A stretch of DNA of 59,663 bases from Paracoccaceae bacterium (GCA_022763485.1 JALEGX010000062.1:1-59663); one strand, 5' to 3'. Shown: positions 42,969 through 52,462, counted from the first letter of the stretch. The notes: generated by a model not told the origin, from the sequence alone. Program-made: numbers and translations.

Positions 42969-43772
42969 ATGACCGTAACAACCACCACCCAAGACGGCGT
43001 CACCACCATCACGATCTGTCGGCCCGACGTGCGCAATTGTGTCGACCCGGCAACCGCACGGGCGCTATATGATGCGTTTCTGGGGTTCGAAGCGGATGAG
43101 ACCGCGCAGGTTGCGATCCTGACCGGGGACGGCGGCTATTTCTGCGCCGGGTTTGACCTTAAATCGGCGGGCAGCGGCGCCTCGGATGAATGGATCGCGG
43201 GGCTGGACATTCCCGCGGACTGGTCCGACCCGATGGCCGAACCGCGCCCCGGACCCATGGGGCCGTCGCGGTTGATGCTGACGAAACCGGTGATCGCAGC
43301 CATTGAAGGCCATGCCGTGGCTGGTGGCATGGAACTGGCCGCCTGGTGCGACATGCGGGTGATGGCGGAAACCGCGGTGACCGGCGTGTTCTGTCGCCGG
43401 TGGGGGGTGCCGCTGATCGATGGCGGCACCGTGCGTCTGCCTGCGATACTGGGGCAGGGGCGGGCAAACGATCTGATCCTGACCGGACGTCCGGTAGAGG
43501 GGGCCGAGGCCCACAGGATCGGGTTTGCGGATCGCTTGTGCGCTGCTGGCAAGGCGCTGGAGGTTGCGACAGAACTGGCGCGGGATCTGACCCGCTATCC
43601 GCAGGCCTGTATGCGCGCCGATCACCTGTCTGCCCGATTGGCCCCGGCGGATCTGGCGGCGGCGTTGCGGCGGGAATGGGCCTCGGCCCAAGCGTTTGTG
43701 CAAGAGGGGCGTGACGGCGCGGCGCGGTTTGCCGCAGGGCGGGGGCGTTCCGGTGATTTTCAGGACATCTAA
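42969..43772 (+). CDS. Enoyl-CoA hydratase/isomerase family protein
   Basis: The 267-residue protein has the crotonase fold: an N-terminal RPDVRNCVDPATARALYDAF, the oxyanion-hole segments FCAGFDLKSAG (about 59-69) and AIEGHAVAGGMELAAWCDMRV (about 108-128), and the C-terminal helices with ACMRADHLSA. At the usual glutamate positions the sequence is FCRRWGVPLIDGGTVRLP, which has no clear Glu164 equivalent, so hydratase activity is uncertain and another crotonase reaction is possible. GGAAGGGGAG precedes the ATG. It lies alone between slyX and hisS. Confidence 0.82.
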   Translation: MTVTTTTQDGVTTITICRPDVRNCVDPATARALYDAFLGFEADETAQVAILTGDGGYFCAGFDLKSAGSGASDEWIAGLDIPADWSDPMAEPRPGPMGPSRLMLTKPVIAAIEGHAVAGGMELAAWCDMRVMAETAVTGVFCRRWGVPLIDGGTVRLPAILGQGRANDLILTGRPVEGAEAHRIGFADRLCAAGKALEVATELARDLTRYPQACMRADHLSARLAPADLAAALRREWASAQAFVQEGRDGAARFAAGRGRSGDFQDI

Positions 43773-43872
43773 AGGCAATCGCACCCCTGAAATCACGAAA
43801 ATGGCGTTCGCCGCAGGGTGGGCCAGGCCAATCCGGCCCGGTTGCTGCGGCATGTGAAACAGAGGCAGCGCC

Positions 43873-43901
43873 TTGCCGTTGTCACATCCATCGGCTAGAC
43901 C
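43873..43901 (+). promoter_or_regulatory. Possible promoter of hisS-hisZ-hisG
   Basis: TTGCCG and TAGACC are separated by 17 bases and lie 42 bases before the hisS ATG. The -35 matches four of six consensus positions; the -10 is weak. This is a suggestion only. Confidence 0.3.
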
Positions 43902-43942
43902 CCGCGGCGACAATACAACCGTAGCGATGCGAGGAGGCCGAG

Positions 43943-45430
43943 ATGGCCAAACCCAAGAAGACCCCGCGCCCCAAGGCAGAGACGCCCAAGGGCTTTCGTG
44001 ATTATTTCGGCGCCGAAGTCACCCAGCGCACCGAAATGCTGCGTGCGATTGCGGGCGTCTACCATCATTACGGGTTCGAAGCGCTGGAAAGCTCGGCCGT
44101 GGAAACGGTGGAAGCGCTGGGCAAGTTTCTGCCCGATGTGGATCGTCCGAACGAAGGCGTCTTCGCCTGGCAGGAGTTTGACGAGAACGACAAGGGCGAC
44201 TGGATGGCCCTACGCTATGACCTGACGGCGCCGCTGGCGCGGGTCTATGCCCAGCACCGCAACGATCTGCCCACGCCCTATCGCCGCTTTGCGATGGGGC
44301 CGGTCTGGCGCAATGAAAAGCCGGGGCCGGGGCGTTATCGCCAGTTCTATCAGTGCGACGCGGATACCGTGGGCACGGCCTCGATGGCCGCCGATGCGGA
44401 GATCTGCGCGATGCTGTCGGATACGCTGGAAACTGTCGGCATCCCGCGCGGCGACTATCTGGTGCGGGTGAACAACCGCAAGGTTCTGAATGGTGTGCTT
44501 GAGGTCATGGGCCTGGGCGACGATCAGGCTGCGCGCGACAACGTGCTGCGCACCATCGACAAGTTCGACAAGGTGGGAGAGCAGGGCGTGCGCGAGCTGC
44601 TGACCAAGGGGCGGCTGGATGCCTCCGGTGCCTATATCGACGGTGTGGGTCTCAGCGAGGATCAGGCGGCGCCGGTGCTGGCCTTCCTGACGTCCAAGGC
44701 GGCGGATGCAGCTGGCACCATCGCCAACCTGCGTGCCGCTATCGGCACCAGCGAGATGGGCGCCAAAGGCGTGGCCGAGCTGGAACAGATCGGGGAACTG
44801 TTGGCCGCTGGCGGCTATGGCTCGGACCGGATCGAGATTGATCCTTCGGTCGTGCGGGGCCTTGGCTACTACACCGGACCGGTGTTCGAGGCGGAACTGA
44901 CGTTTGAGATCCTCGACGACAAGGGCCGCAAGCGGCAGTTCGGGTCTGTTTCGGGCGGTGGTCGCTATGACGATCTGGTCAAGCGCTTCACCGGGCAGGA
45001 AGTGCCGGCGACCGGCGTGTCGATCGGCGTGGACCGCCTGCTGGCGGCGCTGCGTGAAAAAGGGCGGATCAGCGCCCAGCCCAAAGGGCCGGTGGTTGTG
45101 ACCGTGATGGATCGCGACCGGATGGCGGATTATCAGGCGATGGTGTCCGAGCTGCGCAATGCGGGCATCCGCGCCGAGGTCTATCTGGGCAACCCCAAGA
45201 ACTTTGGCAATCAGCTGAAATATGCGGACAAGCGGAACTCTCCGGTTGCGGTGATCGAAGGTGGGGATGAGAAGGCCAATGGCATCGTGCAGATCAAGGA
45301 CCTGATCCTTGGGGCGCAGATTGCACAGAGCGCCACTTTGGAAGAGTGGAAGGAACGTCCTAGCCAATTCGAAGTGCCGCGCGATCAGCTGGTCGCCAAG
45401 GTGCGCGAAATTCTGGACGGCCAGGGGTAA
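43943..45430 (+). CDS. hisS: Histidyl-tRNA synthetase
   Basis: HisRS charges tRNA-His in the cytoplasm. The 495-residue protein has the class II motifs: motif 1 with [14 protein letters not shown], motif 2 [28 protein letters not shown] (FxxGxVxRxExPxxGRxRxF), the histidine loop [14 protein letters not shown], motif 3 [13 protein letters not shown], and the C-terminal anticodon-binding domain. The length is at the upper end for bacterial HisRS. The strong GAGGAGG ribosome site is nine bases from the ATG. It is the first gene of the hisS-hisZ-hisG operon. Confidence 0.95.
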   Translation: MAKPKKTPRPKAETPKGFRDYFGAEVTQRTEMLRAIAGVYHHYGFEALESSAVETVEALGKFLPDVDRPNEGVFAWQEFDENDKGDWMALRYDLTAPLARVYAQHRNDLPTPYRRFAMGPVWRNEKPGPGRYRQFYQCDADTVGTASMAADAEICAMLSDTLETVGIPRGDYLVRVNNRKVLNGVLEVMGLGDDQAARDNVLRTIDKFDKVGEQGVRELLTKGRLDASGAYIDGVGLSEDQAAPVLAFLTSKAADAAGTIANLRAAIGTSEMGAKGVAELEQIGELLAAGGYGSDRIEIDPSVVRGLGYYTGPVFEAELTFEILDDKGRKRQFGSVSGGGRYDDLVKRFTGQEVPATGVSIGVDRLLAALREKGRISAQPKGPVVVTVMDRDRMADYQAMVSELRNAGIRAEVYLGNPKNFGNQLKYADKRNSPVAVIEGGDEKANGIVQIKDLILGAQIAQSATLEEWKERPSQFEVPRDQLVAKVREILDGQG

Positions 45431-45433
45431 GTC

Positions 45434-46522
45434 ATGACCGATCGTTCACAGATTGCCGCCCGCGCTGCGCAGATGCGCGTGCGCTTCGAGGCGGCAGGCG
45501 CTCAGGTGGTGGATCCGCCGCTGTTGCAGCCTGCGGGCACCTTGCTGGATCTCTACGGCGAAGATATCCGCGCCCGCGCCTATGTCACCTCTGACGCGCT
45601 GCGTGGTGAGCAGATGATGCGCCCGGACTTCACGGTCCCGGTGGTTCAGATGCACATGAGCGAAGGCGCAGAGCCCGCCCGCTATACCTATGCCGGCGAA
45701 GTGTTCCGGCGTCAGGAGCATGATCCCGACCGTTCCAATGAATACGTGCAGGTTGGGTATGAGCTGTTCGAGCGCGATGATCCGGCGGATGCGGACGCCG
45801 AAGTGTTTTCGCTCTTCGCGCTGCAGCTGCGGGGGCTGCCCCTGCGCGCTGCGACCGGGGATATCGGCATCCTGATGGCCGCCGTCGATGGCCTGCGGAC
45901 GACCGAAAAGCGCAAGTCTGCCCTGCGCCGCCATGTCTGGCGTCCGCGCCGCTTTCGCGCGCTGCTGGACCGCTACTCGGGCCGCAGCCAGATCCCGGAA
46001 GCACGCCAGAAACTGCTGACCAGCGCCGGGGACCTGACGGGATCCGCCGTGCAGATCGGCAAACGCTCGGCTGCGGAAATCCGCGAACGGATTGAACTGC
46101 TGCGCAGCGATGCCGCAGAGCCGCCGATCAGCGAGACCGAGATCCACGCGTTGGAAACCCTGATGGCGGTGCGCGAAACCGTGCCTTTCGCCATTGAGCA
46201 GCTGCGGGATGTGGCGGTGGACCTGCCGTCGATCAACCCCGCGCTGGACCGTCTGGAAGCCCGCATCGCCGCGCTGAAGGCGCGGGGCGTCGATGTGGAA
46301 AATCTGGATTTCGAGGCGTCCTATGGCCGGACCTCGATGGAATATTATGACGGGTTCGTCTTTGGGTTCTACGCCGAAAGCCGCCCGGATCTGCCTCCGA
46401 TTGCCAGCGGTGGTCGCTATGACGCGCTGACCCGGCAATTGGGCGACGGGGCCGAGATCCCGGCCGTCGGCGGGGTGATCCGCCCGGATCTGATCCTTGA
46501 GCTTGAGGAGAGCCGGTCATGA
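45434..46522 (+). CDS. hisZ: ATP phosphoribosyltransferase regulatory subunit
   Basis: HisZ is a HisRS-like protein without aminoacylation; it joins the short HisG and makes it active and sensitive to histidine. The 362-residue protein shows the class II core (FTVPVVQMHMSEGAEPARYTYAGEVFRRQ, then SEYFQVGYELFE-like EYVQVGYELFE) and ends with DFEASYGRTSMEYYDGFVFGF and GGRYDALTRQLG. It lies three bases after hisS and overlaps hisG by four bases. Its presence agrees with the short form of HisG next door. Confidence 0.93.
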   Translation: MTDRSQIAARAAQMRVRFEAAGAQVVDPPLLQPAGTLLDLYGEDIRARAYVTSDALRGEQMMRPDFTVPVVQMHMSEGAEPARYTYAGEVFRRQEHDPDRSNEYVQVGYELFERDDPADADAEVFSLFALQLRGLPLRAATGDIGILMAAVDGLRTTEKRKSALRRHVWRPRRFRALLDRYSGRSQIPEARQKLLTSAGDLTGSAVQIGKRSAAEIRERIELLRSDAAEPPISETEIHALETLMAVRETVPFAIEQLRDVAVDLPSINPALDRLEARIAALKARGVDVENLDFEASYGRTSMEYYDGFVFGFYAESRPDLPPIASGGRYDALTRQLGDGAEIPAVGGVIRPDLILELEESRS

Positions 46523-47208
46523 CGCTGAAGCTGGGTGTGCCGTCCAAAGGGCGGCTGATGGAAAAGACCTTTGACTGGTTTGCCAAGCGCGGCATCACCT
46601 TGTCGCGTACCGGGTCTGATCGCGAATATGCGGGCCGTGTGGATGGCGTGGACGGTGTGGACCTGGTGCTGTTGTCCGCTGGTGAAATTCCGCGTGAACT
46701 GGCCGCTGGCCGGATCCACCTGGGGGTGACGGGCACCGATCTGGTGCATGACAAGCTGCCCCGCTGGGAACAGCAGGTCGAAGAGATCGCGCCGCTGGGC
46801 TTTGGTCATGCGGATCTGATCCTTGCGGTTCCCAACTGCTGGATCGACGTGGACAGCCTGGATGATCTGGACGCGGTCGCCGCGGCCTTCCGGACCCGGC
46901 ACGGGTTCCGTCTGCGCATCGCCACCAAATATCACCGCCTTGTGCGTGAGTTCCTGACCGATGCAGGGGTGGCCGATTACCAACTGGTCGACAGCCAGGG
47001 CGCGACCGAAGGCACCGTCAAGAATGAGACCGCAGAGATGGTGGCCGATATCACCTCTACCGGTGAAACCCTGCGCGCCAATCACCTGAAGCTGCTGTCG
47101 GATGGGCTGGTGCTGAAGTCGCAGGCCACCCTGTGGCGCAGCCGTGTTGCCAGCACCGACAACGCGGACAAGGCGATCCTGCGCGACCTGCTGGCGAAAT
47201 TGCAATAA
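46519..47208 (+). CDS. hisG: ATP phosphoribosyltransferase, short form
   Basis: HisG catalyses the first step of histidine synthesis, joining ATP and PRPP. The 229-residue protein is the short form without the C-terminal regulatory domain, which is why it needs HisZ. Motifs are LGVPSKGRLMEKTFDWF at the start, GVTGTDLVHD (73-82), and the PRPP loop QGATEGTVKNETAEMVADITSTGETLRAN. The ATG overlaps the hisZ stop (ATGA). Confidence 0.95.
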   Translation: MTLKLGVPSKGRLMEKTFDWFAKRGITLSRTGSDREYAGRVDGVDGVDLVLLSAGEIPRELAAGRIHLGVTGTDLVHDKLPRWEQQVEEIAPLGFGHADLILAVPNCWIDVDSLDDLDAVAAAFRTRHGFRLRIATKYHRLVREFLTDAGVADYQLVDSQGATEGTVKNETAEMVADITSTGETLRANHLKLLSDGLVLKSQATLWRSRVASTDNADKAILRDLLAKLQ

Positions 47209-47215
47209 CCGCCTC

Positions 47216-47235
47216 GGCGCCGGTCAGCCGGCGCC
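47216..47235. terminator. G/C hairpin between convergent hisG and AhpD-like gene
   Basis: GGCGCCGG-TCAG-CCGGCGCC is a perfect 8-bp stem whose loop carries the stop codon of the minus-strand gene. No T-run follows, so termination is possible but not certain. Confidence 0.45.
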
Positions 47236-47790
47236 GTCCCGAATGCGCTGGCCGTATTTGACATAGGAATCCTCCAGCGCGCCGGGGTCTGCCTTGGCAA
47301 TGGAATGCGCCTGCGGGTCCTGGGCATAATCGAACCGCACCCCGCCGCCTTCGACCATGCGGTTCATCATGTTGAAGGCCGCAGCAACCTCGATCGCTTC
47401 GAACAGGGCCTCTTCGCTCCACCCTTCGGCAAAAACGGCGGCGGCATCGGCCTCTGTCAGGCGGCTGGGCAAGCTGTTGAGCTTGCGCAGATAGGCGAGC
47501 AGGGGCCGCCATTTCGGCTCTGCCCGGTCGGGATCCTGCAACAGGTCCTCGATCATGCCGTCGGGGATGCCGAAGGCGTGTGCATAGATCAGATGCGAGC
47601 CGAAGCAGAAAGTGCAGGCGTTCAGGCCCGAGACATAGGCGGCAATCATTTCGCGCTCGGCAAGCGTCAGTTCGCCGTCGCCGCGCAGAACGGCGTTGAG
47701 ATAGCCCATCAGGGGCGTGACGGTCTTGGGGAACCGCTGCAACAGATCAGTCAAATGGGCGTTTTCGGGCAGGGACGGGAATTGGGACAT
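47224..47790 (-). CDS. Peroxidase-related protein, carboxymuconolactone decarboxylase/AhpD family
   Basis: The 188-residue protein has an AhpD-like core with C59-TF-C62-FGS-H66, the same motif spacing as the AhpD-like protein at 24801-25136, plus a longer C-terminal part (EVAAAFNMMNRMVEGGGVRF). It belongs to the uncharacterised peroxidase-related group. A thiol-based peroxide defence is likely but unproved. It has its own short transcription unit between hisG and DUF1489. Confidence 0.83.
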   Translation of the reverse strand: MSQFPSLPENAHLTDLLQRFPKTVTPLMGYLNAVLRGDGELTLAEREMIAAYVSGLNACTFCFGSHLIYAHAFGIPDGMIEDLLQDPDRAEPKWRPLLAYLRKLNSLPSRLTEADAAAVFAEGWSEEALFEAIEVAAAFNMMNRMVEGGGVRFDYAQDPQAHSIAKADPGALEDSYVKYGQRIRDGAG

Positions 47791-47852
47791 GGTATGGCTT
47801 TCGCTGGACTGCCAAAAGCCTAGGTTTCCGCCCCTTCACGGGTCAAGCCCGC

Positions 47853-48284
47853 TTACAGAACTCCGATTTCGGCCAGCGCCCGGTTCAGCTCGGGCGGCAG
47901 GGTGTCTTCCTGTGCGCGGCCCTCGGGCAGGTCAGGGGGCGTGTCTTCGGGCTTGAGGTAGCGCCAGCCCTGAAAGGGGCGCTTCTGGGCGGTCTGGGTG
48001 CGGTGCAGTTCCGGGTCCAGGATGATGGCGCAGCGGCGGATCCCGTCCTGCCCAATCACCTCATCCAGACGCAGAACCCGTTGGCGGCACTGGATCAATC
48101 CCTTGATCACCCAATAGATCGACCCACCGTTCAGGATTTCCGTCTCGCGCTTGGGCCACATGCGGGTCACATGCCGGGGCAGGCCGTCGGGCAATTCCGC
48201 CATCCGCATCTCTTGCCAGGCGGCCAGCGTTTCCACGCTTTCCGACCCTACGGACAGTTTTACCAGATTGATATGCTTATCCAC
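47853..48284 (-). CDS. DUF1489 family protein
   Basis: The 143-residue protein matches DUF1489, an alphaproteobacterial family of unknown role: INLVKLSVGSESVETLAAW at the start, TRMWPKRETEILNGGSIYWVIKG in the middle, and IILDPELHRTQTAQKRPFQGWRYL. It starts at a GTG with GGGGA six bases upstream; no ATG is available. It is divergent from nrdJ, so its promoter shares the 177-base gap that contains the NrdR-like boxes. Confidence 0.85.
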   Translation of the reverse strand: MDKHINLVKLSVGSESVETLAAWQEMRMAELPDGLPRHVTRMWPKRETEILNGGSIYWVIKGLIQCRQRVLRLDEVIGQDGIRRCAIILDPELHRTQTAQKRPFQGWRYLKPEDTPPDLPEGRAQEDTLPPELNRALAEIGVL

Positions 48285-48312
48285 AGGTCATCCCCAGAGT
48301 CGTCCCGAGCTT

Positions 48313-48359
48313 CACCATCATATTGTAGTTTACTGACGGCCTGCTTCAAGGTATTGTGT
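48313..48359. promoter_or_regulatory. Pair of NrdR-like boxes upstream of nrdJ
   Basis: Two 16-base sites share TATTGT: one at 48313-48328 (right half ATATTGT) and one at 48344-48359 (TATTGTGT). They match the NrdR consensus ACACWATATWTTGTGT at about 9 and 11 of 16 positions, and they start 31 bases apart, the three-turn spacing used by NrdR pairs. They lie about 100-150 bases before nrdJ. The left half-sites are poor. Confidence 0.45.
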
Positions 48360-48461
48360 TTGCCTGTACAAAAATCCTCGCTAAATGGTGAATTCCGAGT
48401 TGAGGATTTCGGGATGCCTGTAGTATCGAACCCGCCTGACAAGCCGAGAAGGATTCGCCAT

Positions 48462-50744
48462 ATGAGCCGCTTCGCCGCCCCCATCGCCGAGCAGATCTGG
48501 GACATGAAATACCGTTTCAAAAAGGCCGATGGCGCGCCTATCGACCTGACGGTCGAAGACAGCTGGCGGCGGATCGCGCGGGATCTGGCCAAGGTCGAAA
48601 AGGATCCGGCAGCCTGGGAAGACAAGTTCTATGCGGCGTTGGAAGACTTCAAATACCTGCCCGCAGGCCGCATCACCGCAGGCGCCGGCACCGCGCGTCA
48701 GGTGACCCTGTTCAACTGCTTTGTCATGGGCACCGTGCCTGACAGCATGGCGGGCATCTTCGACATGCTGAAAGAGGCCGCGCTGACCATGCAACAGGGC
48801 GGCGGCATCGGCTATGACTTCTCGACCATTCGTCCGCGCGGCGCAGATGTGAAGGGTGTGGCGGCGGATGCCTCCGGCCCGCTCAGCTTCATGGATGTCT
48901 GGGACGCCATGTGCCGCACCATCATGTCCGCAGGCTCGCGCCGGGGCGCGATGATGGCGACGATGCGCTGCGATCACCCCGATATCGAACAGTTCATCAC
49001 CGCCAAATCCGACCCGGCCCGCCTGCGCATGTTCAACATGTCGGTGCTGGTCACCGATGACTTCATGGAAGCGGTCAAGGCCGATGGCTCGTGGGAGCTG
49101 ACCTTTGGTGACAAGGTCTATCACACCGTGCAGGCGCGCGATCTGTGGAACAAGATCATGCAGGCGACCTATGATTACGCCGAACCGGGCGTGATCTTCA
49201 TCGACCGGATCAACAAGGCCAACAACCTCAGCTATTGCGAAACCATCGCCGCCACCAACCCCTGTGGTGAACAGCCGCTGCCGCCCTATGGCGCTTGCCT
49301 GCTGGGCTCGATCAATATGGCGCGGCTGGTGTCCAATCCGTTTGAGGCCGACGCGGCCCTGGACGAAGCCGCGATGCAGGATCTGGTCGCCACCGCCGTG
49401 CGGATGATGGACAACGTGGTTGATGCGTCGAAATTCCCGCTGGATGCACAGGCCGCCGAAGCCCAGGCCAAGCGCCGCATCGGGCTGGGTGTCACCGGCC
49501 TGGCCGATGCGCTGCTGATGATGGGCCTGCGCTATGGCTCGGACGAGGCGGCAGCCCAGACCGAAGCCTGGCTGAAAGCGATCGCCCGCGCCGCCTATCT
49601 GGCGTCGGTCGAGCTGGCCAAGGAAAAGGGCGCCTTCCCGCTGTTCGAGGCCGAGCCCTATCTGAACTCCGGCACCATGCAGGCGATGGATGACGATGTG
49701 CGCGACGCCATCCGCGAACACGGTATCCGCAACGCGCTGCTGACCTCGATCGCGCCCACCGGCACCATCTCGCTTTACGCGGGCAATGTGTCCTCGGGGA
49801 TCGAGCCGGTCTTTGCCTATGCCTACACCCGCAAAGTGCTGCAGAAAGACGGCTCGCGCACCGAAGAGGAAGTGGTGGATTACGCCGTGCAGATGTGGCG
49901 CGACAAGTTTGGCGACAAGGACCTGCCGGACTATTTCGTCAACGCCCAGACCCTGGCCCCCGCCGAGCACGTCAAGATGCAGGCGGCGGCGCAGAAATGG
50001 ATCGACAGCTCGATCTCGAAAACCATCAACTGCCCCGAAGACATCAGCTTTGATGAGTTCAAGGACGTCTACATGCAGGCCTGGGATCAGGGCTGCAAGG
50101 GCTGCACCACCTATCGTCCGAATGATGTGACCGGATCGGTCCTGACCGTGTCGGAAAGCTCTGAGGCGGCACCGGGCGAAAGCGCCAGCGCGCCGCATGA
50201 GGTGGATGGCGGCGATGTCATCTACATGTCCGAACCGCTGGACCGTCCGCAGTCGCTGGAAGGGCATACCTACAAGCTGAAGTGGCCCGACAGCGAGCAC
50301 GCGATCTATCTGACCATCAACGACATCGTCATCAACGGCCACCGCCGCCCGTTCGAGGTGTTCATCAACTCCAAGAACATGGAGCATTACGCCTGGACGC
50401 TTGCGCTGACCCGGATGATCTCGGCCGTGTTCCGCCGCGGCGGCGACGTGTCCTTTGTGGTAGAAGAGCTGAAAGCCGTGTTCGACCCGCGCGGCGGGGC
50501 TTGGGTGCAGGGCAAATACATCCCCTCCATCCTAGCGGCCATCGGCGGCGTGATCGAAACCCACATGGTCGCCACCGGCTTCCTGGAGGGCGAAGGCATG
50601 GGGCTGAAGTCCGACCCGAAGGCGGAAGTGGTGAACCTGGATGCGCCGCGCGGCAAAGCCTGCCCCAGCTGCGGTCAGTTCGACATGCAGATGGTCGAAG
50701 GCTGCATGACCTGCCGCAGCTGCGGCCATTCCAAATGCGGCTGA
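48462..50744 (+). CDS. nrdJ: Adenosylcobalamin-dependent (class II) ribonucleoside-diphosphate reductase
   Basis: The enzyme makes deoxyribonucleotides using coenzyme B12 as radical source, so it needs no oxygen. The 760-residue protein has the substrate-site FNCFVMGTVPDSMAGIFDML, GGGIGYDFSTIRPRGADVKG, the NPCGEQPLPPYGACLLGSIN active-site strand with its cysteine, APTGTISLYAG, and a C-terminal zinc ribbon (ACPSCGQ...CMTCRSCGHSKCG). The start is set at 48462 with GAGAAGGA upstream; a longer frame exists but is not supported. It has its own terminator. Confidence 0.95.
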   Translation: MSRFAAPIAEQIWDMKYRFKKADGAPIDLTVEDSWRRIARDLAKVEKDPAAWEDKFYAALEDFKYLPAGRITAGAGTARQVTLFNCFVMGTVPDSMAGIFDMLKEAALTMQQGGGIGYDFSTIRPRGADVKGVAADASGPLSFMDVWDAMCRTIMSAGSRRGAMMATMRCDHPDIEQFITAKSDPARLRMFNMSVLVTDDFMEAVKADGSWELTFGDKVYHTVQARDLWNKIMQATYDYAEPGVIFIDRINKANNLSYCETIAATNPCGEQPLPPYGACLLGSINMARLVSNPFEADAALDEAAMQDLVATAVRMMDNVVDASKFPLDAQAAEAQAKRRIGLGVTGLADALLMMGLRYGSDEAAAQTEAWLKAIARAAYLASVELAKEKGAFPLFEAEPYLNSGTMQAMDDDVRDAIREHGIRNALLTSIAPTGTISLYAGNVSSGIEPVFAYAYTRKVLQKDGSRTEEEVVDYAVQMWRDKFGDKDLPDYFVNAQTLAPAEHVKMQAAAQKWIDSSISKTINCPEDISFDEFKDVYMQAWDQGCKGCTTYRPNDVTGSVLTVSESSEAAPGESASAPHEVDGGDVIYMSEPLDRPQSLEGHTYKLKWPDSEHAIYLTINDIVINGHRRPFEVFINSKNMEHYAWTLALTRMISAVFRRGGDVSFVVEELKAVFDPRGGAWVQGKYIPSILAAIGGVIETHMVATGFLEGEGMGLKSDPKAEVVNLDAPRGKACPSCGQFDMQMVEGCMTCRSCGHSKCG

Positions 50745-50787
50745 TGGCGGCCTTACAAGCCGCGAAAGCTGTGAAAGTGTAAAAAAG

Positions 50788-50816
50788 CCACCGCTCTGAT
50801 CGAGCGGTGGTTTTTT
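50788..50816 (+). terminator. Intrinsic terminator of nrdJ
   Basis: CCACCGCTC / GAGCGGTGG, a perfect 9-bp stem with loop TGATC, is followed by six T. It lies 44 bases after the nrdJ stop codon. The remaining 214 bases to the pirin stop show no gene. Confidence 0.95.
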
Positions 50817-51030
50817 CTTGTGTTCAGAAGTCGCTCCATGTCGACCCATCAAGATGCGGTCGGTGCTTTCCGACAACTCTCTGAGCTAATTTGATGTTTC
50901 GGCGACCTAACTCCCATCTGGGCTGAACGGTCCAGACGTGACGGCGCAAGGACCCCAAAGCCTATCAAGAAAGCGGCTTCTGTGCGCAATTGTTGTGGGG
51001 TGATCACCGGGGTGAAGGTGAAGGTCAGAC

Positions 51031-52002
51031 TTACCGGGCTTTCGGATTTCGGGGAATGCCGCGCTCCAGTTCGGGAGTGATCGGAATATGATCGCCGTCA
51101 TCGCCCGGGGGCAGGCGAAATGGGCCATTCTTCCAATCAGCGGCTTTCCAGGCCTCCTTGGCTTCCTCGATCCGATCGCGCGATGAGGACACGAAATTCC
51201 ACCAGATGTACCGACCCTCATTCATCGTTTCGCCGCCAAGCGCCATCAGGCGCGCGCCCCCTTCGCCAGCGCGCACGGTGATCTTGTCACCAGGACGGAA
51301 GACCATCATGCGTCCCGCCTCGAAGGTGTCACCGGCGATCTCGATCGATCCCTCGGTCACATATAGCCCCCGGTCTTCATGATCGTCGGGCAGGGGAAAT
51401 TGTGCGCCGGGCTGCAAGTGGACATCAACATAAAAGGTTTCGGACTGCATGGTGACCGGGCTGGATGCACCATAGGCCGACCCCAGGATCAATTTGGCCT
51501 GCACGCCGCCGTCCTGAAGCGCGGGCAGGGCGTCTTTCTTGTGGTGTTCGAAGTCCGGTGCCATGTCTTCGCGATCTTCGGGCAGGGCGATCCAGGTCTG
51601 GATCCCGAAAAGCTTGTGGCGCGTTGCGCGGGTTTCTGCGCTGGTGCGTTCAGAGTGGGTCACGCCGCGCCCCGCAACCATCCAGTTGACTTCACCCGGA
51701 TAAATCATCTGATGGGTGCCCAGACTGTCACGATGTTCGAATTCGCCCTGGTACAGGTAAGTGACCGTCCCAAGCCCGATGTGGGGATGGGGGCGCACGT
51801 CTATGCCACCGTCGGTAATGAACTCTGCTGGCCCCATCTGGTCGAAGAAGATGAAGGGGCCGACCATCTGTCGCTTGGGAGAGGGCAGGGCCCGGCGCAC
51901 CTCGAACCCTCCCAGATCCCGGGCGCGCGGAATGATCAGGGTTTCCAGCGCCTCCAACCCTGTTGAGGGGCAGTCAGGGTTCTGGGTCGGGTTCCAACTC
52001 AT
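51031..52002 (-). CDS. Pirin family protein
   Basis: The 323-residue protein has the two-cupin pirin fold. The N-terminal cupin holds the metal ligands HPHIGLGTVTYLYQGEFEHRDS and GRGVTHSE; the C-terminal one begins near QSETFYVDVHLQPGAQF. Related pirins are iron-dependent quercetin dioxygenases or regulators of metabolism; the role here is not known. The ATG at 52002 has AAAGGAATGA eight bases upstream and is preferred to any upstream extension. It is divergent from the acyl-CoA dehydrogenase operon. Confidence 0.88.
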   Translation of the reverse strand: MSWNPTQNPDCPSTGLEALETLIIPRARDLGGFEVRRALPSPKRQMVGPFIFFDQMGPAEFITDGGIDVRPHPHIGLGTVTYLYQGEFEHRDSLGTHQMIYPGEVNWMVAGRGVTHSERTSAETRATRHKLFGIQTWIALPEDREDMAPDFEHHKKDALPALQDGGVQAKLILGSAYGASSPVTMQSETFYVDVHLQPGAQFPLPDDHEDRGLYVTEGSIEIAGDTFEAGRMMVFRPGDKITVRAGEGGARLMALGGETMNEGRYIWWNFVSSSRDRIEEAKEAWKAADWKNGPFRLPPGDDGDHIPITPELERGIPRNPKAR

Positions 52003-52462
52003 GATGTCATTCCTTTCTGGGGGCGGGTGTCGAATGTGGTCTGCAAAGGGTTGGACGTTGGTGCCGTCCTGCTGCGTCACGTCCTGAGATCTGTGTCCTT
52101 TCCGGAGCGTGCCAGTCTGTGAGGATTGGATCAGGTTTTTTGCAAGGATCTCATCCCCTCAAGGATAGGCCCGCTATCGCGCAGGTCAAAGGACCGCCGC
52201 TTTCTGCACCAAGTCGCCCTTCCGGCCCCGGAATGGGAAGGGAAAAGGGGGCCACACGGGAAATCGGTCTGTTTCGTCCAAAACGACGAAGGGCGTGCGC
52301 TCGGGCATCACTAAGCTTTCGATGGAAAGGGCGGGCCCGGATCTGTGGCCAGCCTGTTGGATCGCGACCTGGAATGGGGAGACGGCAATTCGGGTTTTGT
52401 CTGACCCAAAGATGTCGGGCGGGCTTTTCTGCCGCGTGCGGTCCTGAGCGAGAAGGAAAAAC
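52003..52462. other. 460-base gap between pirin and the acyl-CoA dehydrogenase operon
   Basis: No supported gene is seen. It holds the pirin promoter region and, at 52273-52317, the palindromic operator and -10-like sequence described below. An open frame of 165 codons (52119-52616) overlaps the dehydrogenase start and has no family resemblance. Confidence 0.5.
52273..52317 (+). promoter_or_regulatory. Operator TTCGTC-N6-GACGAA with -10-like element, site 1
   Basis: The palindrome TTCGTC-CAAAAC-GACGAA spans 52273-52290. Twenty bases after its end is CTAAGCTT (52311-52318). The site is 173 bases before the acyl-CoA dehydrogenase ATG. The same arrangement with the same spacings recurs at 58511, before the acyl-CoA ligase. 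Both lie on the plus strand. The activator is probably the MalT-like protein coded between them. Confidence 0.65.

Noticed and set aside
48003..48461. N-terminal extension of NrdJ
   Set aside because: It covers the divergent gene DUF1489 and the NrdR-like boxes; the ATG at 48462 has a ribosome site and the normal family start.
48285..48461. Cobalamin riboswitch before nrdJ
   Set aside because: A B12-dependent enzyme made this worth a look, but the B12-box pattern is not visible and the gap is short.
48381..50387. 668-codon open frame opposite nrdJ
   Set aside because: Antisense to a complete class II reductase; composition is rich in His, Arg and Gly, as in shadows.
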